Source of the DNA: Micromonospora lupini str. Lupac 08
GTDB lineage: Bacteria; Actinomycetota; Actinomycetes; Mycobacteriales; Micromonosporaceae
Direction of reading: 5' to 3'
Assembly (NCBI RefSeq): GCF_000297395.2
Contig: NZ_HF570108.1
Span: 2,510,101 to 2,574,100, forward strand
DNA length: 64,000 bases
Shown here in pieces: positions 34,063 to 42,948 of the stretch. Each line of letters begins with the position of its first letter. The first letter of the stretch is position 1. The translations under genes and the position numbers were made by a program. The notes beneath the pieces are model-generated. The model saw nothing but the letters and a program-made list of their open reading frames with translations, searched no databases and was not told the origin of the DNA.

Positions 34063-34079
34063 TAGGGGTACGAACCCTA
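34063..34079. promoter_or_regulatory. TAGGG-N7-CCCTA dyad
   Basis: TAGGGGTACGAACCCTA has perfect 5-bp arms and lies three bases past the XRE stop, ahead of the two small genes. It is a candidate operator for the XRE protein. Confidence 0.4.
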
Positions 34080-34210
34080 CCCATGTCGCCCCAAGACCGT
34101 CCGTAACGTCCCCGTCACGGGATGCGGCGGGCGGTGCGAACTCGCCTGGCCGCCGCGTCCCCCTCAACCTCAGGGGCGGCTGGCCGTCCTCGTGACGACG
34201 GGGAGGACGC

Positions 34211-34396
34211 GTGCGACGCGTCTCGTACGACGAATACCTCTCAGCGGTCGCCCTGACCCTGGCCCGACGGCACCGGCCAGTCTGGTCCTGGCGGCACTGG
34301 CGACGCATCTGTCGTTGCGGAGTCGACCTGCCGTGCCGCAGCCGTCATTGCGTCCCGATCAACCGCGACCACTGGCCCAGTCAGGGCACGTCATGA
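34211..34396 (+). CDS. 61-residue basic protein
   Basis: A small, Arg/Trp-rich protein (RRVSYDEYLSAVALTLARRHRPVWSWRHWRRICRC) with a CRC and a CGVDLPC motif. The GTG at 34211 has GGGGAGGA just upstream and its stop overlaps the next ATG (ATGA), which supports translation. I recall similar small proteins beside XRE regulators in related actinomycetes but no known role. Confidence 0.65.
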   Translation: MRRVSYDEYLSAVALTLARRHRPVWSWRHWRRICRCGVDLPCRSRHCVPINRDHWPSQGTS

Positions 34397-34619
34397 CGAC
34401 CGCCCACCAGCCGACCGCACCACTGTGGAACTGCGGTTGGTGCGGCGCCGACTGGCCCTGCGAGCCGGGGCGGCGCGAGTTGCTGGCCGAGTACGACGGA
34501 TGCCGCCTGTCCCTCACTGTCTATCTGGCCGCACAACTCGTCGTTGCCACGCCACGCCACACCTGGCCGATGTCCCCGCCGGACGCCTGCACCACCGATT
34601 CGTCGGCTGGGTGCGGTGA
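34393..34619 (+). pseudogene. small CxxC protein gene with a 5-bp frameshift
   Basis: The ATG at 34393 opens a reading frame for a small protein (PLWNCGWCGADWPCEPGRRELLAEY then LSLTVYLAAQLVVAT). At 34546-34560 the bases GCCAC occur three times in a row. With two copies the frame would continue as PHLADVPAGRLHHRFVGWVR and stop at 34619, giving 73 residues with the C-terminus I expect for this family. With three copies the frame is lost and runs on to 35184. The gene is coupled to the 61-residue gene by an ATGA overlap. Slippage, real inactivation or a sequencing error are all possible. Confidence 0.65.
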
Positions 34620-34683
34620 GCATCCCTCTGACTGGGGCGAGAAGGTCCACCGCAGCGCGCCTCGTGCGACGCGTCAAACCGCG

Positions 34684-35094
34684 TCAGATCGTTGCCCCCA
34701 GGGCCGCCGTGCAGAACTCGGCTGGTGGCAGGTATTCGTGGGCGGCGACGTAGTGGAGCAGGAGTTGCGGCGCGGCGTACACGACGCCATCGCCCCGGAC
34801 CTCGAATTCGGCGCTCTCGCGGGCGATCACGCCCTGCCGAACGGCATCCATGGCATCCTCGCCCATGTCCCGGACGCAGATCTCGCAGTAGTGGTACCCG
34901 CGTGTCTGGCGGACCCGCACCGTGGCCAGCGCGGTCAGAGCTGCCATCAACCCGTCCGGGGGAGCGCCGGTCGGGAACGGGTGCGCGGCGTCCAGCCAGC
35001 CGACGTTGAGCGGCGGCTCGTCGGATACCCCATGCCCGTACTCGTCGTGCCGTTCCAGGTACGTGTACGGCGTCAGGTCCGCGAAGTAGGTCAC
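34684..35094 (-). CDS. conserved-looking protein of unknown function
   Basis: This 136-residue cytoplasmic protein contains a CEIC (CxxC) motif after TRGYHY, an acidic N-terminal half starting TYFADLTPYTYLERHDEYG, and a hydrophobic end QLLLHYVAAHEYLPP. I recall proteins with the same TYF-DLTPY opening but no function. It is encoded opposite the small XRE-linked genes and convergent with them. Confidence 0.65.
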   Translation of the reverse strand: MTYFADLTPYTYLERHDEYGHGVSDEPPLNVGWLDAAHPFPTGAPPDGLMAALTALATVRVRQTRGYHYCEICVRDMGEDAMDAVRQGVIARESAEFEVRGDGVVYAAPQLLLHYVAAHEYLPPAEFCTAALGATI

Positions 35095-35225
35095 GAGCCA
35101 TACGTACCACCCTCAGCGATGCGCCGCTTGCCCCTCCTGGAGCGGTCCTGGACGAGAAATTCCCAACCGTGGCTGGGGCGGTGACCGTCGGTCACCTCCG
35201 TGGGGGCGGATGTGGTCGTGAGGGG

Positions 35226-35261
35226 TATACCTCAGAGTCATATTCATACCTCTGAGGTATA
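35226..35261. promoter_or_regulatory. paired operator-like dyads upstream of the alpha-galactosidase gene
   Basis: ATACCTCTGAGGTAT (35246-35260) is a perfect odd dyad, and a degraded copy, ATACCTCAGAGTCAT (35227-35241), lies 19 bp before it, about two helical turns. The whole also reads as 12-bp inverted arms TATACCTCAGAG and CTCTGAGGTATA with a 12-bp spacer. It sits in the 323-bp gap 35095-35417. The rest of the gap holds only the alpha-galactosidase promoter near 35359. Confidence 0.55.
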
Positions 35262-35358
35262 TCGCTCAACAGCACATCGACATGGCGGGCAGCCAGAGCG
35301 GATGGCGAGCGCCCTTCGCTGCGACCCTGGCAGTGGGCAGCTCTTCGCCGCCTGGCGC

Positions 35359-35386
35359 TTGACAGGCGACGTGTGAGCGCTAACAT
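35359..35386 (+). promoter_or_regulatory. alpha-galactosidase promoter with LacI-type operator
   Basis: TTGACA (35359-35364) and TAACAT (35381-35386) are 16 bp apart. TGTGAGCGCTAACA (35372-35385) is the near-symmetric AGCGCT-centred box typical of LacI-family repressors and overlaps the -10. Repression relieved by a galactoside is inferred. No LacI gene is present in the window. Confidence 0.6.
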
Positions 35387-35417
35387 CGACAGCCACAACT
35401 GTCTGTCGGGAGGTCCG

Positions 35418-37244
35418 ATGACGCTCGTCCTCGCGCGTTCCACCGCACGGCGCATGGCCGGGCTCACGGCCCTGGTCGTGCTGCTCGCCGTCGGCCTCAC
35501 CGTCATCTCCGGAAAGCCGGCCGCGGCGTGGGACAACGGCACGGCGGACACCCCGCCGATGGGGTGGAACAGCTACGACTCGTTCAACTGGCGCGTCACG
35601 GAGTCCGACGTGCGGGCCAACGCCGACTACATGCGCGACAACCTGCGCCAGCACGGCTGGGAGTACATCGTCATCGACTGGGCCTGGTACTACCCGGGCC
35701 AGCACAACAACAGCCCCAACCAGGACGCCAACCTCAATCCCCGGCTGCGGATGGACGCCAACGGGCGGCTGCTGCCGGACACCACGCGGTTCCCCTCGGC
35801 GGCGGGCACCAACGGGTTCAAGCCTCTCGCCGACTACGTGCACGACCAGGGGCTGAAGTTCGGCGTCCACCTGATGCGCGGCATCCCCCGGCAGGCGGTC
35901 GCGGACAATGTGCCGATCCTCGGCACCAACTGCCGCGCCAACCAGATCAACAACAGCACCACCGCGGCCTGGCTCAACCTGATGTGGGGCCTGAACATGT
36001 CCAACGCCTGCGCGCAGGCGTACCTGGACTCGGTCTTCCAGCTCCTGGCCAGCTGGGGTGTCGACTTCGTGAAGGTGGACGACATCGCGGCCCCGACGTA
36101 CCGGCAGGCCGAGGTCGAGGGTTACCGGACCGCGATCCAGCACAGCGGTCGACCGATGGTGCTGAGCCTCTCGCCCGGCGCGACACCCCTGTCCAGTGGC
36201 GCGCACGTGCGGGACAACGCGCACATGTGGCGGATCGTCAACGACCTGTGGGACAACTGGTCGTCGCTCGACGCGCTGTTCGACCAGTTGCGCAACTGGA
36301 CGCCGTACCGGACGACTGGCGCCTGGCCCGACCCGGACATGATCCCGATCGGGCGGCTGTCGAAGTACGGGCCGGTCGGCTCACCCCGCTACTCCGGGCT
36401 CACCGCCGACGAGCAGCGCACCCTCATGAGCCTGTGGGCGATCAACCGGGCGCCGCTGATGTGGGGTGGCAACCTGGTCGAGAACCGCGCCGCCGAGCTG
36501 GCGTTGATGACAAACGCGGCGGTGCTCGCCGTCGACCAGAACAGCGCCAACAACCGGCAGCTCGTCGGCGGCACCCGGCAGGTGTGGACCGCCGACGTCC
36601 CGGGCAGCGACCACCGGTACGTGGCGCTGTTAAACCGCGAGAGCGCGACCGCAAACGTCTCGGTGAACCTGGCCGACCTGGGCATCGGCTCGGCCACCGT
36701 CACCGACCTGTGGTCCGGTGCGAGTCTCGGCACCGTCACCGGCACGCTCACCCGCTCCCTCCCCGCCCACGGGAGCGGCCTGTACCGGGTGGCGCCGCTG
36801 ACCACCGCCCCCACGCCTACCACCTACACGGTGGCCGCGCGGCACAGCGGCAAGCTCCTCGACGTCTCCAACGCGTCCACCGCCGACGGCGCGAACGTCG
36901 TGCAGTGGGGCGCGAACGGGCAGGCCAACCAGCGGTGGCGGTTCTCCGACGCCGGTGGCGGCTACTCCACGGTGACAAGTGTCAGCAGCGGCAAGTGTCT
37001 CGACGTGTTCGGCGGCACGGGTGCCACCGCCGACGGCGTCCGGGTGATCCAGTGGGCCTGCAACGGCGGCACCAACCAGCAGTGGCGCGTGGAGGACCTC
37101 GGGACCGGCTACGTCCGGCTCGTCGCCCGCCACAGCGGGAAGTGCCTCGACGTGCAGAACGCCGCCACGGCGGACGGCGCCCAGGCCGTGCAGTGGACCT
37201 GCGGCACCGGCACCAGCCAACAGTGGCGACGCACCACCGTGTAG
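35418..37244 (+). CDS. secreted GH27 alpha-galactosidase with C-terminal CBM13
   Basis: A 608-residue enzyme. The signal peptide is followed by DTPPMGWNSYDSFNW, the GH27 signature. The nucleophile Asp is in FVKVDDIAAP and the acid/base region is PDPDMIPIG. A beta-sandwich C-terminal catalytic subdomain precedes a Thr/Pro linker, and the last ~130 residues form a ricin-type trefoil (CBM13) with QRWRF, QQWRV and QQWRR repeats. It should release terminal alpha-galactose (or L-arabinopyranose, also known in GH27) from polysaccharides outside the cell. ATG 35418 has GGGAGG upstream. Confidence 0.93.
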   Translation: MTLVLARSTARRMAGLTALVVLLAVGLTVISGKPAAAWDNGTADTPPMGWNSYDSFNWRVTESDVRANADYMRDNLRQHGWEYIVIDWAWYYPGQHNNSPNQDANLNPRLRMDANGRLLPDTTRFPSAAGTNGFKPLADYVHDQGLKFGVHLMRGIPRQAVADNVPILGTNCRANQINNSTTAAWLNLMWGLNMSNACAQAYLDSVFQLLASWGVDFVKVDDIAAPTYRQAEVEGYRTAIQHSGRPMVLSLSPGATPLSSGAHVRDNAHMWRIVNDLWDNWSSLDALFDQLRNWTPYRTTGAWPDPDMIPIGRLSKYGPVGSPRYSGLTADEQRTLMSLWAINRAPLMWGGNLVENRAAELALMTNAAVLAVDQNSANNRQLVGGTRQVWTADVPGSDHRYVALLNRESATANVSVNLADLGIGSATVTDLWSGASLGTVTGTLTRSLPAHGSGLYRVAPLTTAPTPTTYTVAARHSGKLLDVSNASTADGANVVQWGANGQANQRWRFSDAGGGYSTVTSVSSGKCLDVFGGTGATADGVRVIQWACNGGTNQQWRVEDLGTGYVRLVARHSGKCLDVQNAATADGAQAVQWTCGTGTSQQWRRTTV

Positions 37245-37312
37245 CGCGCCGTCGGCCCCCTCGGCGGTGATTCGGTCGCGAAACACGCCGCCCCCGCCCG
37301 GCCCGGAGAACA

Positions 37313-39529
37313 ATGGTGGGTCGGGAAGGGGTGCCGCGACGAACCGGGGGAGCAGGCGTGCTCGCAACCAGCCTCCTCGGCCGGCTGCGCCGCCGCGACC
37401 CGGGGGACGCCGTCCTGCGGCGTGCGGTGCGCCTGACGCTCGTCGCGTCCGTCGTCTTCTACGCCTGCCGGTACGGAGCGGGCAGTCAGGTGCTCGCCAC
37501 GTACGGGCTGTTCGGCACGATCGCCGCCGGGTCGTTCGCGCAGTTGCCCGGTCCGGCGCCACAGCGGGCGCGGATCCTCGTCACGGCGCTGCCGGCCGTC
37601 TGGGCGCTGATCGCCGCCGGCACGCTGCTGGCGTGGAGCACGTGGGCGGCGGCCGGCGGAATGCTCGTCATCGGGTTCGTCGTGTCGTTCGCGGGGGTCG
37701 GCAACCCGCGCCTGGTGGGCCTGGCCAGCGCCTTTCAGCTCTTCTACATCCTGGCGTCCTTTCCGCCGTACCAACCGGACACCCTGCCGCAGCGCCTCGG
37801 CGGGGTCACGCTCGCGGTCGTGCTGCTCGCCGCGGCCGAGGTGCTGCTCTGGCCCGACCCGGTGCCGGTCACCTTCCGGCAGCTGCTCACCCGGGCGGCG
37901 GACGCCGTCGGGGGGTTCCTCGACGACGCCGCCGACGCGCTTACCGACCCGCGCGCCGGTCACGGTGGTCGGGACAGCCGGCGCGCGCAGGCGTACGACC
38001 TGGTGGCCCCGCTCGGTCTCGGCCGCAATCCGCCGGAGCGGGCGCCGACCGCGGCCGGCGCCCAGGACCGGGCGCTGCGGATCTCCGCGGCGGCGCTGCG
38101 GGAGGTGCTCGCCGAGGCGGACCGGCTCGCGGGTGACGCCCCGCCGGAGCCGATCCCGGACCTGGCGGCGGCGCGGCTGCTGCGCGCCTGCGCGGACACG
38201 ACCAGGGCCGCCGGCCGGAGCCTGTCACCGGGCGTGCCGCCGGTCGACCTCGGGAGCCTGGACGCCGCGATCCGCACGGCCGAGGCCGCGTACCCGGCGG
38301 GGCGGGGCGGCGCCGACGCGCCGGACGTACCCCGGATGTGCCGGGACGCGACCGCGCTGGCCCTCGCCGACCAGGTGCGGGTCTTCGCCGTCGGCGCCCG
38401 GGTCGCCGCCGGGGCGCGGCCCGCCGGGGGCGCGGCCTACCCCAGACTCTTCGGGTACGCGCGGCACAGCCCGTGGACGCTGTACTGGTGGCAGTTCCGC
38501 TCCCACCTGGCGCCCCGCTCCGCCCACCTGCACAGCGCGCTGCGACTGGCCGTGGCGCTGTCGGTCGCCCGGGTGGCCGCCGGGGTGTTGCAGCTCAACC
38601 ACGGCTTCTGGGTGCTCCTGGCGACGCTCACCGTCCTGCGGACCTCGGCCGCCGACACGCGCACCGCGTTGCGGCCCGCCGTGCTGGGCACGATCGCGGG
38701 TGTCGTCGTCAGTGGCCTGCTGGTGCTCCTCATCCAGGAGCCCATCGTGTACGCCGTCGTCCTGCCGGTCACGCTGCTGCTGGCGTTCGGTGTCGGCCGG
38801 CTGCTGGGGCCGGTGTGGCAGCAGGCGCTGTTCACCCTGCTGCTGACTGTCGTCTTCAGCCAGCTCAGCCCCGAGGGTTGGCGGCTCGCCGAGGCGCGTC
38901 TCGTCGACGTCGGACTCGGCGCGGTGATCGGTGTGCTCGCCGGCGTCGCGATGTGGCCGCGCGGCGCGAGCCACGACCTGCGCCACAACGCCGCGCGTTA
39001 CCTCACGGCCAGCGGGGACGCGGTCGCACAGACCGTGGAAGCGGTGCTCGGCGACGCGCCGCCGCCCGAGGACGACCTCGACCGGGTCCGCCGACGGATG
39101 GTCCTTGTCGACTCGTCGTACTGCCAGTACCACTCCGAGCGCCACGACCCGCGACGCCGACGCGTCGACTGGGACGCGGCCCTGGGCGCCGGGCAGCACG
39201 TGGTGCCCGGCGCCGAGTCGCTGCTGCGCCGCAACCCGCCCGGCTGCCTCGCCGGCTGGCCGGCGGCGGCGGTCCTGCTGCGCGACGCGGCCGGGCAACT
39301 GCGGTCGGCGTACGACGACCTGGCCGGCGAGGTGGCACACGGCCGGGCCTCGGGACCGGTGCCCGCCCCGGCCGACTGTGTCGACGAGGTGGACCGGGTC
39401 CGGCCGCTGCTCGGCACGGTCGACACCGCGGCGGTGCGGCACCTGGTGGAGGTCGACAGGTGGCTCGCCGGCCTCGCCGACAGCCTCAACCGGATCCACC
39501 CGCGGGCTGGCTCCGAACGGCGATCGTGA
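37313..39529 (+). CDS. FUSC-family inner membrane protein
   Basis: The 738-residue protein has two blocks of about five to six membrane helices (roughly residues 40-175 and 405-545). Each is followed by a large cytoplasmic helical region, the fusaric-acid-resistance (FUSC) plan. Typical segments are LHSALRLAVALSVARVAAGVLQLNHGFWVLLATLTVL and YAVVLPVTLLLAFGVGRLLGPVWQQALFTLLLTVVFS. Members are thought to export aromatic acids or drugs. The ATG at 37313 follows GGAGA; a GTG at 37358 with GGGGGAG is a possible shorter start. No adjoining membrane-fusion partner is present, as expected for a Gram-positive. Confidence 0.83.
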   Translation: MVGREGVPRRTGGAGVLATSLLGRLRRRDPGDAVLRRAVRLTLVASVVFYACRYGAGSQVLATYGLFGTIAAGSFAQLPGPAPQRARILVTALPAVWALIAAGTLLAWSTWAAAGGMLVIGFVVSFAGVGNPRLVGLASAFQLFYILASFPPYQPDTLPQRLGGVTLAVVLLAAAEVLLWPDPVPVTFRQLLTRAADAVGGFLDDAADALTDPRAGHGGRDSRRAQAYDLVAPLGLGRNPPERAPTAAGAQDRALRISAAALREVLAEADRLAGDAPPEPIPDLAAARLLRACADTTRAAGRSLSPGVPPVDLGSLDAAIRTAEAAYPAGRGGADAPDVPRMCRDATALALADQVRVFAVGARVAAGARPAGGAAYPRLFGYARHSPWTLYWWQFRSHLAPRSAHLHSALRLAVALSVARVAAGVLQLNHGFWVLLATLTVLRTSAADTRTALRPAVLGTIAGVVVSGLLVLLIQEPIVYAVVLPVTLLLAFGVGRLLGPVWQQALFTLLLTVVFSQLSPEGWRLAEARLVDVGLGAVIGVLAGVAMWPRGASHDLRHNAARYLTASGDAVAQTVEAVLGDAPPPEDDLDRVRRRMVLVDSSYCQYHSERHDPRRRRVDWDAALGAGQHVVPGAESLLRRNPPGCLAGWPAAAVLLRDAAGQLRSAYDDLAGEVAHGRASGPVPAPADCVDEVDRVRPLLGTVDTAAVRHLVEVDRWLAGLADSLNRIHPRAGSERRS

Positions 39530-39540
39530 GCCAGGCCGGG

Positions 39541-42500
39541 TCAGGGAATGACGGGTAGGCCGCCGTGGTACAGGTGCTCGAACTGACGGTGGACCCACAG
39601 GATGCGGCCGTCGGGGCGTACGACCTTGCGGAGGTCGGCGATGGTGACGTCCTGGGCGCGCAACGCGGCGTGCAGCGTCCGGAGGGTGGCGCCCTCGGCG
39701 ATGATCGGAGACGTCGGTCCGCCTCGGGCCCGTTCCGCCAGGCCGGCGCTGTGGTCGCCGGCGCTGAGATGGTTCGCGGCCTCCGCCGCGGCGTTCAGTG
39801 TCTCGTTCGCCATCGAGACCTGCTCTTCGACTGCTTTCCACTGCTCCTCGTTGAACTCGAGTTTCAGATCAGCCACACCCACGCCGAGGAGAGGCTTGAG
39901 AAGCATGGTGGTGGTCTTCAGGAGGGGGACGGCCCTGACCCACCACTCTCGGGAAACGTCTATGGAGTAGACGCCGGCGTCGCGTCGATCGGGCTCGAGG
40001 ACGTGGACAGGCTGGAGCGAGTGCTCGCAGTACAACGTGAGCCGCATCCGCTTGGTAGTCCACTGCGGGTTGCGCAGGGACGCCCCGACGGGAGTGAGGG
40101 TGAACAGGCGCGGTCCGTCGGCGGCCTCGTCGTTGAGTTGCCACATCAACGCGGTCAGCTGTGCGTTCACGCCCGCGAGGTTGGCCTTGACGGTGTCGCT
40201 GAGCTCGGCGACCCGCTGACTCAGCCCGCGGACACGACTGTCCACTAGCGCCATGCCGTCCTGCAGCACGGCCAGCGCGTCGTCGCTCGCGCGCGAACCG
40301 CCCAACAGCGAGTCGATGGTGGGGAAGGCATCGCAGCCGGAGATGGGGCACTGCGCGACGCTCTGGCCGAGCGCGTCGCGCAACTTGATGAGCTTGTCGA
40401 CGTCGAACAGGCCTGCCCCCCGCGTCGGCAGGCCGCACTCGTCACGGCAGGCGACGAGGGCGACGGTGGTCAGACCGGGCCAGAACCGCTCGATGCAGTA
40501 GCGGATCTCGTCCGTGATCTGTCGGAGGTAGGTGACGGCGTCCGGGCCGCGGACCTGGACCTGGACACCGACCCCCGTACGCACCGTGAGGAGAGCACGC
40601 GCGCCGTACCGGCTCTGCAGGACCATGCCCTGCTGCCAGTGCACGCCCTGCATGGATTCGGGCTCCGTGTAGCGCTGGTGGTGCAGTCTAACGATGAGCC
40701 GGTACATCAGGGAGTCGGGAATGATCACGTGGCCGGCGGGGCCCTCCGAGATCCGGCACACCTCCAGGTACTCGCGGTCACCGGGACGGAAGTTGACCCA
40801 CGCGCTGCGCAGGAGCGGCTGCGCGGCCGGGACGAGTTGCGCAATGAGACTCACCGGCTCGGGCGAGGCATCGGGTGAGACCTGGTACGTCAGCTCGAAA
40901 CGCCCCATAAGGGCCAGGAACAGTCGCTGCTGTTCCCTCGTATAAGACGTGCCGTCGGGTGCCTGGGCGGCACTCCACAGGCTGCCGAGCATGCGGTGCG
41001 GGACGAGACCGAGGGCGTCGACGGCGTCTCGGCTGTCGAGCAGGGCGGCGATCGCGACGTTGAGCCAGTCCGGTTGGAGGATCACGAACGCGGCCAGCGC
41101 GTCGTCGTCCGCGTAGTAGATCCACTTCCCCAGGTGGTGGGCATTGCTGGCCAGCGTGCGTGCCTGGAATGCGGTCAGTCCCTGCGCTGCGGCTACCGCT
41201 TCATAGCCGCGGTAGTCGATCACCTGCTGACCCTCGGCGGTGACGGCCTCGATCGTCTGCTGCCAGCTCGCCGGGTAGTTGCGGTGCACGTGCGGGAGCG
41301 TGCCGGCGGCTACGGCGATCGCTTCCCGCAGTGCCTCCAGCCGGTCGTCCGGGATGGCGCTGTCGACCTCGTGGAAACCGACGATCAGATCGCCGAAGCG
41401 CTGCTTCAGGTGCTGCTCGTCGATGGCGTCCGCCCGCGAGGATGGCCCGCCGTGGGACGCGACCACGAGGACCCGGGCGTCCGGGGCCCGGTGAGCGATC
41501 ATGGCGATCCAGGATTCCACCATGCCGGCCGCGACACCCGGACGTGGTTTCCAGACAACGACGTAGACGGCTGGGGCACTGAAGAACACCTGGTGTGCCG
41601 GCTGATATGCCTGTTGGCCGCCGAAATCCCATCCGTTCAGGGTGATCTCGCGGCCGGCGTGGGTCACCACCAGCGGTTTAATGTCCATGCCCTGCGTCTG
41701 GTGACGATCTCGCCAGGGCTCGCCTCGTAGTGCACCGAGCAGGGAACTCTTACCCGCCTCGCCGGCGCCCACGAACAGGAGCTTCGCTTCCGAGATTGAT
41801 CTCCCGTCGGTGGCGACATCCCTGAGAAAGGCCAGCAGCGCTTCCGTCCCCTCCGTCTCGGCGGCGAGAACCTCGGGCGGAAGTGGGTTGCCGTCGACGA
41901 CGAGCATCCGGAGCTTTGCGAGCCGACCGATGGCGCCGGGGAGGGCGGTGAGATCGTTGCCCTCCATGAAGAGGTCGGTGAGGGCGTTCCAGCCGCCGAC
42001 GGCGTCGGGTAGCGCGGTGAGCCGATTGCTTTCCAGGTACAGGTCGGTGAGGTCGGTCCAAGCTGCGACGGCGTCGGGTAGGACGGTGAGCTGGTTGTCG
42101 TACAGGTCCAACAAGGTGAGGGCGGTCCAGGCGGCGACGGCGTCGGGTAGCGCGGTGAGCCGATTGCTTCGCAGGTGCAGGCCGCTGAGCTCGGTCCAAG
42201 CGGCGACGGCTTCGGGTAGGACAGTGAGCTGGTTGTCGTCCAGGTGTAGCTCGTTGAGGGCGGTCCAGGCGGCGACGGCGTCGGGTAGCGCGGTGAGCTG
42301 GTTGCTGTCCAGGTGTAGCTCGTTGAGGGCGGTCCAGGCGGCGACGGCGTCGGGTAGCGCGGTGAGTTCGTTGTCGTCCAGGTAGAGGACATCGAGGCGA
42401 GTCCAGGCGGCGACGGCGTCTGGCAGTGCTCTGACCTGGTTGTAGTCCATATCGAGCCGTTCCAGGGCGGTCCAGGCGGCGACGGCGTCCGGTAGCTCGC

Positions 42501-42948
42501 CGAGTTTGTTGCGGTCCACATTGAGCTGCGTCAGGGCGGTCCAGCCCGCGACGGCGTGGGGTAGCTCGCCGAGTCTGTTGCGGTCCATAACGAGCCGTTT
42601 CAGGGCGGTCCAGGCGGCGACGGCGTCGGGTAGCGCGGTGAGCCGGTTGCCGCTCAGGACGAGCCGTTCCAGGGCGGTCCACGCGGCGACGGTATCTGGC
42701 AGCGCGGTGAGCCCGTTGCTACTCAGGTCCAACACGATGAGGGACGTCCAGGCGGCGGCGACGGCGTCTGGCAGGGTGCCCAGGTTGTTGTTGGCCAGAT
42801 CAAGACTGACGACGTCAGCGAAAGCCGGGGTGTCACGCAGCAGCTCGGTGAGGTCTTCGGGGGTGAGGCCGAGACCGCCCAGATTGACATGCCCGGTGGT
42901 GGCGGCATCAATGCGCTGCCTGGCCTCGACAATCCTGCCGTCGTCCAT
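39541..42948 (-). CDS. LRR-Roco GTPase (leucine-rich repeats, ROC and COR)
   Basis: A 1135-residue bacterial Roco protein. Residues about 45-365 hold 13 leucine-rich repeats of 23 residues (consensus LxLxxNxLTALPDAVAAWTAL). The ROC GTPase follows: P-loop FVGAGEAGKSSLLGAL near 395, switch WDFGGQQAYQPAHQVFF near 440, and VVASHGGPSSRADAID at the G4 position. COR comes next (for example FVILQPDWLNVAIAALLD and LFLALMGRFELTYQV). An unassigned C-terminal third has a Cys-rich patch (ACRDECGLPTRG, CPISGCDAFPTIDSLLGG) and a helix VEEQVSMANETLNAAAEAANHL. Roco proteins are GTP-dependent dimerising switches. Its bacterial job is unknown; ligand sensing or defence is inference. The start ATG at 42948 is divergent from the aminotransferase gene. 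Confidence 0.88.
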   Translation of the reverse strand: MDDGRIVEARQRIDAATTGHVNLGGLGLTPEDLTELLRDTPAFADVVSLDLANNNLGTLPDAVAAAWTSLIVLDLSSNGLTALPDTVAAWTALERLVLSGNRLTALPDAVAAWTALKRLVMDRNRLGELPHAVAGWTALTQLNVDRNKLGELPDAVAAWTALERLDMDYNQVRALPDAVAAWTRLDVLYLDDNELTALPDAVAAWTALNELHLDSNQLTALPDAVAAWTALNELHLDDNQLTVLPEAVAAWTELSGLHLRSNRLTALPDAVAAWTALTLLDLYDNQLTVLPDAVAAWTDLTDLYLESNRLTALPDAVGGWNALTDLFMEGNDLTALPGAIGRLAKLRMLVVDGNPLPPEVLAAETEGTEALLAFLRDVATDGRSISEAKLLFVGAGEAGKSSLLGALRGEPWRDRHQTQGMDIKPLVVTHAGREITLNGWDFGGQQAYQPAHQVFFSAPAVYVVVWKPRPGVAAGMVESWIAMIAHRAPDARVLVVASHGGPSSRADAIDEQHLKQRFGDLIVGFHEVDSAIPDDRLEALREAIAVAAGTLPHVHRNYPASWQQTIEAVTAEGQQVIDYRGYEAVAAAQGLTAFQARTLASNAHHLGKWIYYADDDALAAFVILQPDWLNVAIAALLDSRDAVDALGLVPHRMLGSLWSAAQAPDGTSYTREQQRLFLALMGRFELTYQVSPDASPEPVSLIAQLVPAAQPLLRSAWVNFRPGDREYLEVCRISEGPAGHVIIPDSLMYRLIVRLHHQRYTEPESMQGVHWQQGMVLQSRYGARALLTVRTGVGVQVQVRGPDAVTYLRQITDEIRYCIERFWPGLTTVALVACRDECGLPTRGAGLFDVDKLIKLRDALGQSVAQCPISGCDAFPTIDSLLGGSRASDDALAVLQDGMALVDSRVRGLSQRVAELSDTVKANLAGVNAQLTALMWQLNDEAADGPRLFTLTPVGASLRNPQWTTKRMRLTLYCEHSLQPVHVLEPDRRDAGVYSIDVSREWWVRAVPLLKTTTMLLKPLLGVGVADLKLEFNEEQWKAVEEQVSMANETLNAAAEAANHLSAGDHSAGLAERARGGPTSPIIAEGATLRTLHAALRAQDVTIADLRKVVRPDGRILWVHRQFEHLYHGGLPVIP

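Noticed and set aside
42000..42800. Regular repeats resembling a CRISPR array
   Set aside because: The 69-bp periodicity is in frame and translates to 23-residue leucine-rich repeats, so it is coding.
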